NCBI GenBank assembly: GCA_963579025.1
Contig: CAUZFZ010000177.1
Coordinates: forward strand, 1-19,611
DNA length: 19,611 nt
Reading direction: 5' to 3'
Source: CAUZFZ01 sp963579025
GTDB taxonomy: Bacteria; Planctomycetota; Planctomycetia; Planctomycetales; Planctomycetaceae
Shown here in pieces: positions 1 through 6,133 of the stretch. Position 1 is the first letter of the stretch; every line of letters begins with the position of its first letter. The translations under genes and the position numbers were made by a program. The notes beneath the pieces were generated by a model. It did not search any database, had not been told where the DNA came from, and worked only from the letters and a program-made list of their open reading frames with translations.

Positions 1-122
1 GCCCCGGACATGGGACAGGAAATGAAGTCCCCCCGCGACATCCAGCCGCCAACGCGGCAAACTCACACTCAACAACAACTTACGTCAGCATAACCACCGC
101 CACGTAAAGGGATCACGCCCCC

Positions 123-147
123 ACTCAACTCAACTCAACTCAACTCA
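123..147. repeat. Short tandem repeat (ACTCA)x5
   Basis: Five perfect head-to-tail copies of the pentamer ACTCA lie just upstream of the IS110 transposase start. The rest of 1-165 shows no convincing ORF. In IS110-group elements the non-coding left end lies upstream of the recombinase gene, so this stretch may be element or flank; the boundary cannot be seen from one copy. Confidence 0.8.
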
Positions 148-165
148 CTCAGTCTCGCGAGGGAC

Positions 166-340
166 ATGATGAAAGACCAGTCTCAACCTGCACCACGACG
201 ATTCATCGGCATCGATTGGGCCGACAAGGAGCATGAAGTGTTCGTCATTGATGAAAACGGTCGCGGCCAGGCCGAGACCCTGGAGCAGTCACCGGAAGCC
301 ATCGAACAATGGCTCAGTCGCCAACGCTGCCGTCTCTTAC
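166..340 (+). pseudogene. IS110-family transposase, 5' remnant
   Basis: IS110-family transposases are DEDD (RuvC-like) recombinases acting with a C-terminal Ser domain. Only the N-terminus is here: RFIGIDWADKEHEVFVID carries the first catalytic Asp of the RuvC fold, followed by a segment like the family's 'tpeai..Wl' (EQSPEAIEQWLS). Similarity stops at about base 325-340. The frame stays open to 495, but the later residues are antisense to the NuoN-like gene and look random. Full family members are roughly 300-400 aa, so most of the RuvC domain and all of the Ser domain are gone. There are two ATGs, at 166 and 169; GAGGG at 159-163 fits 169 better. The 3' break coincides with a 16-bp duplication (340-371). 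I infer a dead remnant. Confidence 0.75.
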
Positions 341-371
341 TCATAAAGAAGCAGTCTCATAAAGAATGCAG
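340..371. repeat. 16-bp tandem duplication at IS110 junction
   Basis: CTCATAAAGAAGCAGT (340-355) is followed at once by CTCATAAAGAATGCAG (356-371). The first 11 bases are identical and the remainder differs by a shift. It marks the point where IS110 similarity ends and the 3' end of the NuoN-like gene begins (its stop is at 357-359, minus strand). It could be a duplication made during insertion or deletion of the element. Confidence 0.65.
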
Positions 372-1622
372 GAATTGCAGCAGGCGGCCTGGCAGCAGGC
401 CTGTCGTGGCCAGGACGACCGATGCCAGTGCGGCGGTCGTCAGCGACAGCATACCACCGCTGGCGGTCAGGCGGCGTACGGGTTCATGGAAGTAAACGAG
501 ACTCATGACGTACACGATTCGACTGGCCAGCAGCAGCATTCCAACGACGACGGCAAACAGGGCCAGCAGGACCAGCAGGCTGGGGACGAGCACCGGGGAA
601 GTGCTGGATTCATTTCCGGGCAGGAAAGCGTTTGCGCTCAGGAAGACCAGTGACCAGAAACCCGGCAAAGGCGGAATCGAGACAAAGGTCAGCAGAGGGA
701 TGGTCAGTGATGCCGCAGCGAGTGGACTTTGTCGCCCGAGTCCGGCCAGATCATCGAGGAAGTCGACCCGCCGATCGGGCAACCTCAGAAACTCCTCGCA
801 GGCCAGCAAGCCACACAAGGCTGATCCACCGACGACAAACATCAGCAGGACCGTTTCCCGGGCGTTGAGCATTTGCCAGGCAGCTTCGTCCGCTGCCGCG
901 GAATCACCGGATGTTCCGGCGTTCGCTGTTCCCGGTTCCGCGATCATGATCGCCAGACCAACAGCCAGAACGCCGCCGTGCAGCAACCATGCGTGTCCGG
1001 ACAGCGACCGGAGCGATTCGCAACGACTCACGAGCACAGCGCAGGCCAGAGCCGAGGCAACACCCAGAATGAGAAGGACCAGTTGCCACGTCCCCTCGAA
1101 TCCAGCCATCGCTCCGCCCACACGGCCGACAATCAACAACGCCTGAGCACGCTGCGTGAGCGCGAGAAATGCGGACGTCGAAGCGGGAGATCGTTCGAAC
1201 AGATCGCCCGAGATCAGATGAAACGGAAACCACCCGGCCTGAATCCCGCATCCGGCGATGATCAGCACAGCAGCCATGATTCCAAGGATTGACCCTGATC
1301 CGGCCAGCAGATCGGCCCGCTCGGGCTGGTAGCTGGCGCCGAGTGTCGACTCGATGTCAGCAAGGTCCGTCGTCCCGGTGAGCGTGATGATCAGCGAGAA
1401 TCCGAGCAGCAGGCACGGAAATCCAACTGCGGCAGCAACGGCCCTGTGTCCGCTGAATTGATCCGGCTTCAGCAGGAGTGCGGCTGAGAGCAGACAAGCG
1501 GCCTGAGCGATCAGCATGGTCACGAGCGTGCCCGCCTGCCATGTCAGGACAACACAAGCGACGTTAATCAGCATCAGGCCGGCGATCCGCACAGCAACTC
1601 CGTTTGTAGTCACCGCATTCAT
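357..1622 (-). CDS. NuoN-like proton-translocating-type membrane protein (degenerate orphan)
   Basis: This 421-aa protein has about 11-12 predicted membrane helices and resembles complex I subunit N and the related antiporter-like subunits. Seen: GIQAGWFPFHLI (126-137) matches the NuoN 'GFKxxxVPFHLW' motif, AFLALTQRA (151-159) matches the next helix, IPPLPGFWSLVF (316-327) matches 'GIPxxxGFIGKFY', and the C-terminus ends naturally with a TTGLLPGRLL-type helix. Odd: the lysines E. coli NuoN uses for proton transfer (K217, K247, K395 by my alignment) are Gln128, Arg158 and Leu325. The N-terminus starts near NuoN helix 4-5, so about 60-100 residues are missing compared with the roughly 485-aa family. 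No other nuo genes flank it. The upstream frame is open to about 1733 but encodes no helices. No SD is seen before the ATG at 1622. Membership in the NuoN/antiporter superfamily is fairly sure; proton pumping is doubtful. Confidence 0.8.
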   Translation of the reverse strand: MNAVTTNGVAVRIAGLMLINVACVVLTWQAGTLVTMLIAQAACLLSAALLLKPDQFSGHRAVAAAVGFPCLLLGFSLIITLTGTTDLADIESTLGASYQPERADLLAGSGSILGIMAAVLIIAGCGIQAGWFPFHLISGDLFERSPASTSAFLALTQRAQALLIVGRVGGAMAGFEGTWQLVLLILGVASALACAVLVSRCESLRSLSGHAWLLHGGVLAVGLAIMIAEPGTANAGTSGDSAAADEAAWQMLNARETVLLMFVVGGSALCGLLACEEFLRLPDRRVDFLDDLAGLGRQSPLAAASLTIPLLTFVSIPPLPGFWSLVFLSANAFLPGNESSTSPVLVPSLLVLLALFAVVVGMLLLASRIVYVMSLVYFHEPVRRLTASGGMLSLTTAALASVVLATTGLLPGRLLQFLHSL

Positions 1623-1900
1623 GCGGTGCGTTGTGAACAGGGCATCGATCGGATCACGCCGCGCGATGGCAGAGTCTGGCGTCGAACGCGACAGAATATG
1701 CCGGTCGACCGGCGCAGACCACCTGCTGCCTCAACAGCAAGTTGACTGAAGACCTGTTTCTGCCGTGGTAAGCCTGCGCATTCACATGGAGTCATCCGCG
1801 TCGTTTTCGTCTCGATCGGATCGGTGTAGGCCGTCGAGCGGATTTCCATATAGATTCCAGTCTTCGGTTTTCCAGGCTCACCGACCCATGGAGGGGAACA
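1623..1900. other. Divergent intergenic region
   Basis: This 278-bp gap separates the NuoN-like gene (-) from the GlmU-like gene (+), so it should hold both promoters. A weak -10-like TATAGA lies at 1849-1854 without a good -35. I see no RNA gene, strong hairpin or small ORF with coding character. Confidence 0.4.
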
Positions 1901-3253
1901 GTGCGCATTGCTTTCTTTGAAGACTCGGCTGCATCTGGCTTTGCTCCGATTGCTCTGACGCGCCCCGTGTTTGAACTCGTGTGCGGTCAGTTTAGTCTGC
2001 GCGAGCGGCTGGTTCGATTTCTCGACGTGCATGACTGGGGCGCCGTTGTGCGTCCGTACCTGGCCGAGACGTATCGCGAGGAGCATCCGGAAGCACACGT
2101 CAACGACTTCCACTGGTTGGCAAGCGAGCCAACTCTGCTGATCAACGGTCGCTGGCTGCCGTCTCCGGAAGCGATCAATCAACTCTCGTCCGCGACCGAA
2201 GAACAAGTCGGTGTTGTGGGCGACACGATTGCATTCATGTTGCTCGAACCGATCGAGGCTGCCCTGCTGAACGAGTCTGACTTCGACGACACTGTGCACA
2301 AAATCGCGACCGCGAAACAGGCCATTCAAGTTGACGGACACGTTGCTGAGCGACCGTGGGATCTCGTTGATCTGAACCCGGAACTGCTGATCGCAGACTT
2401 TCAGCGCCGACGCGAACTGGAGAACGACCGGACGGATTCGGCTGATGCGGACGAGTCGGTTGCTTCGAAACACACTCTCGATCCTCGCGTCGCCGTGCTG
2501 GGAAATCTGGACGATGTCCGTATCGATCCGACGGCTGAGATCGATCCGTTTGTCGTGATCGACGCGCGGGGCGGGCCAGTCTCGATTGATGCTGGTGCCA
2601 AGCTGCAGGCATTTACGCGAGTCGAAGGCCCGTGCCACATTGGGTTTGAAAGCCAGATTGTGCGAGCCAATGTGAAGGCCGGAACGACGATCGGCCCTGT
2701 CTGTCGGGTCGGCGGCGAGATCGAGTCGTCGATCATTCACGGATTTGCCAACAAGTATCACGACGGATTTCTAGGACACAGTTACGTTTGCCCATGGGTC
2801 AACATGGGCGCCCTGACGACGAACAGTGACCTGAAGAACGACTATTCGAACGTGCGAGTTCCTTTGAGCGGCACGCCGGTCGATTCCGGATCGAAAAAGA
2901 TCGGAAGTTACGTCGGGGATCACACCAAGACGGCGTTGTGCAGCCTGTTCAACACGGGTTCGTCGATCGGTGTCATGACCATGATCCTGCCCGGCGGCGA
3001 ATTGTTGCCAAAGCACGTGCCGTCGTTCGGCCGGGTGTGGCACGGTGTCGTTGATGACCTGCAGGACATGGAATCCGCCCTGACCACGGCACGCCAGGCG
3101 ATGGAACGCAGGAACTGCGAGCTGACTCCCGCGGCGGAACGATTGCTGCGGCATCTGCACGAGCAGACTCGCGCGGAGCGTACGGCGGCCGTCGAGCGGT
3201 CTCGATCGCAACAGGTTGCGAGTGATCAGGCGGCCCGCGAATTGACCAGATAG
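1901..3253 (+). CDS. GlmU-like putative sugar nucleotidyltransferase with left-handed beta-helix acyltransferase domain
   Basis: This 450-aa protein resembles the GlmU-like family (TIGR03991 type), thought to be an alternative UDP-GlcNAc pyrophosphorylase/GlcN-1-P acetyltransferase, cytoplasmic and feeding cell-envelope sugar synthesis. The N-terminus has the family's opening (FFEDSAASGFAPIALTRP, then ELVCGQFSLRERL) in place of the classical LxAGxGTRM of GlmU. From about residue 200 hexapeptide-type turns (VLGNLDDVRIDPTAEIDPFV) give way to the diagnostic FANKYHDGFLGHSYVCPWVN and TTNSDLKNDYSNV stretches. The C-terminal 60 residues are Arg/Glu rich and probably helical. The GTG start has GAGGGG at 1891-1896; the nearby ATG at 1888 is out of frame. 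The 3' end overlaps the convergent permease by 28 bp. The family call is good; the exact substrate is inferred. Confidence 0.85.
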   Translation: MRIAFFEDSAASGFAPIALTRPVFELVCGQFSLRERLVRFLDVHDWGAVVRPYLAETYREEHPEAHVNDFHWLASEPTLLINGRWLPSPEAINQLSSATEEQVGVVGDTIAFMLLEPIEAALLNESDFDDTVHKIATAKQAIQVDGHVAERPWDLVDLNPELLIADFQRRRELENDRTDSADADESVASKHTLDPRVAVLGNLDDVRIDPTAEIDPFVVIDARGGPVSIDAGAKLQAFTRVEGPCHIGFESQIVRANVKAGTTIGPVCRVGGEIESSIIHGFANKYHDGFLGHSYVCPWVNMGALTTNSDLKNDYSNVRVPLSGTPVDSGSKKIGSYVGDHTKTALCSLFNTGSSIGVMTMILPGGELLPKHVPSFGRVWHGVVDDLQDMESALTTARQAMERRNCELTPAAERLLRHLHEQTRAERTAAVERSRSQQVASDQAARELTR

Positions 3254-4170
3254 ATCCCGCCGGCCACGGCGATTCCCGAGACATACAGCCACGGTGAAAC
3301 CGGATCGCCACGCAGCAGCACTGCAAACAGGATTCCGAATAACGGCGTCGCGAAGCTGAAGACCGAGATTCGCGATGCCGAGTGTTTTCGCAGTAAACGT
3401 GCCTGAATGGCGAAACACAGCCCGGCCACCATGATGCCCTGATAGGCGACTCCCCACAGTGCCTGCTGCAATTCCGGGTCACGCAGGTCAGCCAGTTCGC
3501 TCGGCCGAAATCCCTCGACGAATATCGACCACACGGCAAACAGGATCGTTCCGAAGACCGAATGCCACAGGACGAACTGGTCCGGATGCAACGTGCGGAC
3601 AGCCGACTTCGTGTAGAGGATTTTCACGCCCAGGATCAGAGCACTCAGCAGCAACAGCAGGTCGCCGCCCAGTGAAGGGGCTTCGATTACTCCGGTCGAT
3701 TCGGAGTTTTTCGCGGTCATCAGGATCAAACCAACGGCCGCTGCGGCCAGAGCCAGTCCGCATGATCGTCGCGTCGTCAGGCGATCCGAGCGGTGAATGA
3801 AATGCTCGATCGCCACGATCCAGAAGACGAACGTGTTGATGAAAATCGAACCGTGCGAGGCGTTCGAGAGGTGAATGCCAACCGTGAATAACCCGATCTG
3901 CAGGAACAGCAAAACTCCACCGACCATCGGCTGGAGCAGTTCCCGAGGGGACAGGATGATGCGGGTTCCATGAGCCGCAGCCCAGCCCACCATGAATACG
4001 GCGGCCAGACCGAAACGCAGTCCCGCGACAGTGACCGGCGGCAGTCGTTCCGTGGAGAATCGGATCGCGACGGGAGTGCCTGCCCAAAGTACAACTGTCA
4101 TCATTGTGAGCAGCACAGCCGTCAGATTCAGCGGCTCGTTTCCCGGTGCAGACTCAGGGCGGTTGTTCAC
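3226..4170 (-). CDS. EamA/DMT-superfamily permease
   Basis: This 314-aa inner-membrane protein has ten hydrophobic helices arranged as two EamA repeats, the usual size and fold for drug/metabolite (10-TMS DMT) transporters. The first helix carries the typical LTMMTVVLWAGTPVAIRFS, with a short cytoplasmic N-tail; the second repeat begins near LGGDLLLLLSALILGVKILY and ends in FATPLFGILFAVLLRGDPVS, close to the family's 'P..a.l.g.l.lgE' region. Here the usual Glu is replaced by GD. The substrate cannot be told from sequence; family members export amino acids, nucleosides or other metabolites. Its stop overlaps the convergent GlmU-like gene by 28 bp, and it is divergent from the ECF sigma gene across a 156-bp gap that may hold a shared promoter region. 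Confidence 0.88.
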   Translation of the reverse strand: MNNRPESAPGNEPLNLTAVLLTMMTVVLWAGTPVAIRFSTERLPPVTVAGLRFGLAAVFMVGWAAAHGTRIILSPRELLQPMVGGVLLFLQIGLFTVGIHLSNASHGSIFINTFVFWIVAIEHFIHRSDRLTTRRSCGLALAAAAVGLILMTAKNSESTGVIEAPSLGGDLLLLLSALILGVKILYTKSAVRTLHPDQFVLWHSVFGTILFAVWSIFVEGFRPSELADLRDPELQQALWGVAYQGIMVAGLCFAIQARLLRKHSASRISVFSFATPLFGILFAVLLRGDPVSPWLYVSGIAVAGGIYLVNSRAA

Positions 4171-4326
4171 AAGTGGTGTCTTGAAGAGAGGTTGCGGCTG
4201 CCAGTGCGCCCGCAGTCTGGTGAATTCGACGGAAAAGTTAACTCACGCGGTTAATCTTTGGGCCGCAACGCGGGTGTCAGGAAACCAACGAGTTGATCCG
4301 CAGGGAACAAATTGAGGGCATCGCAC

Positions 4327-4962
4327 ATGTGGCCAGATTCGGAACAGACGCAAGAGTTGCTCGCCGCTGCCGGAAATGGTGAGGCAGCCGCAGTCAATAA
4401 CCTCATGGATCGTCACCGTGAAGCCGTTCGCAAAATGGTGAATATGCGTCTGGATCGGGCGGTCGCCGCGCGAGTCGATGCCAGTGATGTTGTGCAGGAC
4501 GTTTTGCTTGAAGCGAGCCAGCGGATGGGTGATTACGTCAATAATCCGTCCATGCCGTTTCACCTGTGGCTGCGACAGCTCGCGAAAGACCGGCTGATCG
4601 ACATGCATCGTCGGCACCGGGCGGCCCAGCGTCGGAGCGTCGATCGCGAGCAGCGGCTCAATGTGAATTATTCCGAGCAGTCATCACTCGATCTGGCGGG
4701 ACAACTGCGTGATCACGAACTCACGCCAGCAGCGGCCACGATACGTCGCGAACTGGAGACGCGATTCATGACCGCTCTTCAGGACCTCGCCGAAGACGAC
4801 CGCGAGATCATTCTCATGCGGCATCAGGAACACCTGTCGAACAGCGAAGTCGCGGAAGCTCTCGACTTGAGCCAGCCGGCGGCCGGCATGCGCTACCTGC
4901 GAGCACTCCGACGGTTGAGGGAGATTCTCGGCAGCGATCATTCGGGTGTCCTCCCCGTCTGA
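4327..4962 (+). CDS. ECF-type sigma-70 family RNA polymerase sigma factor
   Basis: A 211-aa sigma factor with only regions 2 and 4, which directs RNA polymerase to a dedicated promoter set. Region 2 is seen in the first 90 residues, with the RVDASDVVQDVLLEASQRM core and the DNA-facing MPFHLWLRQLAKDRLIDMHR helix. Region 4 lies near residues 150-205, with LAEDDREIILMRHQEHLS followed by the HTH NSEVAEALDLSQPAAGMR. It matches a planctomycete-abundant ECF type that begins MWPDxxxT. The frame is also open from a TTG at 4312, but the ATG at 4327, with GAGG at 4314-4317, matches the family start. No anti-sigma gene is adjacent; the next gene is a secreted esterase beyond a repeat hairpin. The regulon is unknown. 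Confidence 0.92.
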   Translation: MWPDSEQTQELLAAAGNGEAAAVNNLMDRHREAVRKMVNMRLDRAVAARVDASDVVQDVLLEASQRMGDYVNNPSMPFHLWLRQLAKDRLIDMHRRHRAAQRRSVDREQRLNVNYSEQSSLDLAGQLRDHELTPAAATIRRELETRFMTALQDLAEDDREIILMRHQEHLSNSEVAEALDLSQPAAGMRYLRALRRLREILGSDHSGVLPV

Positions 4963-5068
4963 TTTGCGACGATCGGGCGTGGTTGAGACGATTGCTGAAT
5001 TGAGAGGAGATTGTTCCGGCTACCTTTCGTTAGCGGTCGGACGCAGTGAGACGTCGCCTGTTAACTAC

Positions 5069-5141
5069 AATACGAGCCCGAAGCGCAAGCGAGTGAACCA
5101 CTTACGACTCGGTTCACTCGCTTGCGCTTCGGGCTTGTATT
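5069..5141. repeat. Long inverted repeat (planctomycete CCCGAAGCGCAAGCGAGTGA-type hairpin)
   Basis: The arms 5069-5099 and 5111-5141 are 31 bp each and complementary except for one position that can pair as G-U; the loop is 11 nt (5100-5110). The core CCCGAAGCGCAAGCGAGTGA is, from general knowledge, a frequently dispersed intergenic sequence in planctomycete genomes, often mis-annotated as tiny ORFs. It lies between the ECF gene and the esterase. It could act as a REP/BIME-like element or as a bidirectional transcript end; there is no T-tract. Confidence 0.85.
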
Positions 5142-5176
5142 CCCGTCGATTCGTTCCAAAGTCGCGCTGTCCAATC

Positions 5177-5184
5177 AGAGGAGA
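5177..5184 (+). promoter_or_regulatory. Ribosome binding site deciding the esterase start
   Basis: AGAGGAGA lies six bases before the ATG at 5191. The frame is open upstream to a TTG at 5122, inside the hairpin repeat, so this SD together with the signal peptide that follows settles the start at 5191. Confidence 0.75.
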
Positions 5185-5190
5185 ATCCGA

Positions 5191-5940
5191 ATGATGGTGT
5201 TTCGTTTAGTCACCGGACTTGCCGCTGTTGCGATTGTCAGTATTGCATCTGTCAGCCAGGCCGCGGACAAGCCAGTGCACCTGTTTATTCTGTCGGGCCA
5301 GTCAAACATGGCCGGCATGAATCCGAAAGCGGGCTTCGAGCCAGAGGCTCAGAAGCTGTTTCCCGATGCCGAAGTTGTCTATTTCAAGGTCTCCCGCGGC
5401 GGTCAGCCGATCCGTCTGTGGGTCGAGGAATGGAACGACATCGCAAAGAAGCATGGTCTCGAAAGCACTGTGAAGGCGACGGTCTATTACAAGCCGATTC
5501 TCGAACAGTATGCGAAGCTGATTGAGAAACACCCGGACCCGGCGTCGGTCACATTCTGCTGGATGCAGGGTGAGCGGGATGCCCGCGAGAAGCTGAGCGC
5601 CGCCTACTCGGACGCACTGCAGCAGCTCATTACGAACCTGCGTCGCGACCTGAAGCAGCCGAAGATGAATTTCGTCATCGGCCGCCTGAGCGACTTCGGC
5701 AAACCCGACTACGCGGACTGGCAGAATGTCCGGAAGGTCCAGGTGGCACTCGCGGAGAAGGACAAACTTGGTGCCTGGGTCGATTGCGACGACCTCAACG
5801 ACAAACAGAAAGACGGCGTCAAACGCGATGACCTGCACTACACGAAAGAGGGCTACGAACTGCTGGGCCGCCGCTATGCGCGTCAGGCGAAAGCATTGAT
5901 CGACGGGACGGACCCCGCCGAAGACGGGCGTCCGCAGTAA
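5191..5940 (+). CDS. Secreted SGNH-fold esterase (sialate O-acetylesterase/SASA-like, CE6-type)
   Basis: This 249-aa protein is exported: residues 1-24 form a signal peptide (FRLVTGLAAVAIVSIASV, cleavage near SQAADK). The SGNH-type catalytic blocks follow: LFILSGQSNMAGM with nucleophile Ser38; FCWMQGERDA (123-131), like the family's W.QGE.DA block; and DDLHYTKEGYELLG, with Asp213/214 and His216 completing the triad. Family members remove acetyl groups from sialic acid or plant-type polysaccharides, and planctomycetes carry many copies used in degrading complex glycans. The actual substrate is unknown. It has its own strong SD and is separated from flhA by 193 bp, so probably is not part of the flagellar operon. 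Confidence 0.88.
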   Translation: MMVFRLVTGLAAVAIVSIASVSQAADKPVHLFILSGQSNMAGMNPKAGFEPEAQKLFPDAEVVYFKVSRGGQPIRLWVEEWNDIAKKHGLESTVKATVYYKPILEQYAKLIEKHPDPASVTFCWMQGERDAREKLSAAYSDALQQLITNLRRDLKQPKMNFVIGRLSDFGKPDYADWQNVRKVQVALAEKDKLGAWVDCDDLNDKQKDGVKRDDLHYTKEGYELLGRRYARQAKALIDGTDPAEDGRPQ

Positions 5941-5982
5941 TTGGACCTCATCTGGACGGGTTTTCGGGCTTCCGGTATCACT

Positions 5983-6017
5983 CCCGCGCGTCCGGCACAG
6001 AGGGATCTGTGCGCGGG
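5983..6017. terminator. Imperfect hairpin after the esterase gene
   Basis: CACAGA (5996-6001) pairs with TCTGTG (6006-6011) across a GGGA loop, extended by CCCGCG (5983-5988) with CGCGGG (6012-6017) across a 7-nt one-sided bulge. A second small palindrome, GCGGGATTCCCGC, follows at 6041-6053 with a short GTTT. They could end esterase transcription or sit in the flhA leader. No real U-tract, so weak. Confidence 0.35.
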
Positions 6018-6133
6018 TGCGTTGTCGCGCTCTCCGGATTGCGGGATTCCCGCGTTTCGAGGAAGGCGGATACCGGGTCGCTGCTGTGTGGTAGCACCTG
6101 AGTCTCGAATGACATGGTCCAGCGGAGGCATGG

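Noticed and set aside
123..147. CRISPR-like repeat
   Set aside because: A 5-bp uninterrupted tandem repeat without spacers; no CRISPR array or cas gene in the window.
505..1146. Plus-strand ORF of 213 aa
   Set aside because: Antisense shadow of the NuoN-like gene, Arg/Ser-rich product, no SD; the minus-strand frame has clear helices and family motifs.
1619..2761. Minus-strand ORF of 380 aa
   Set aside because: Mirror of the GlmU-like gene, random composition; the plus frame has family signatures.
4946..5194. 82-aa plus ORF across the hairpin (SPKRKRVNHLRLGSLACASG)
   Set aside because: Arises from the inverted repeat itself, a known source of false planctomycete ORFs; no SD.
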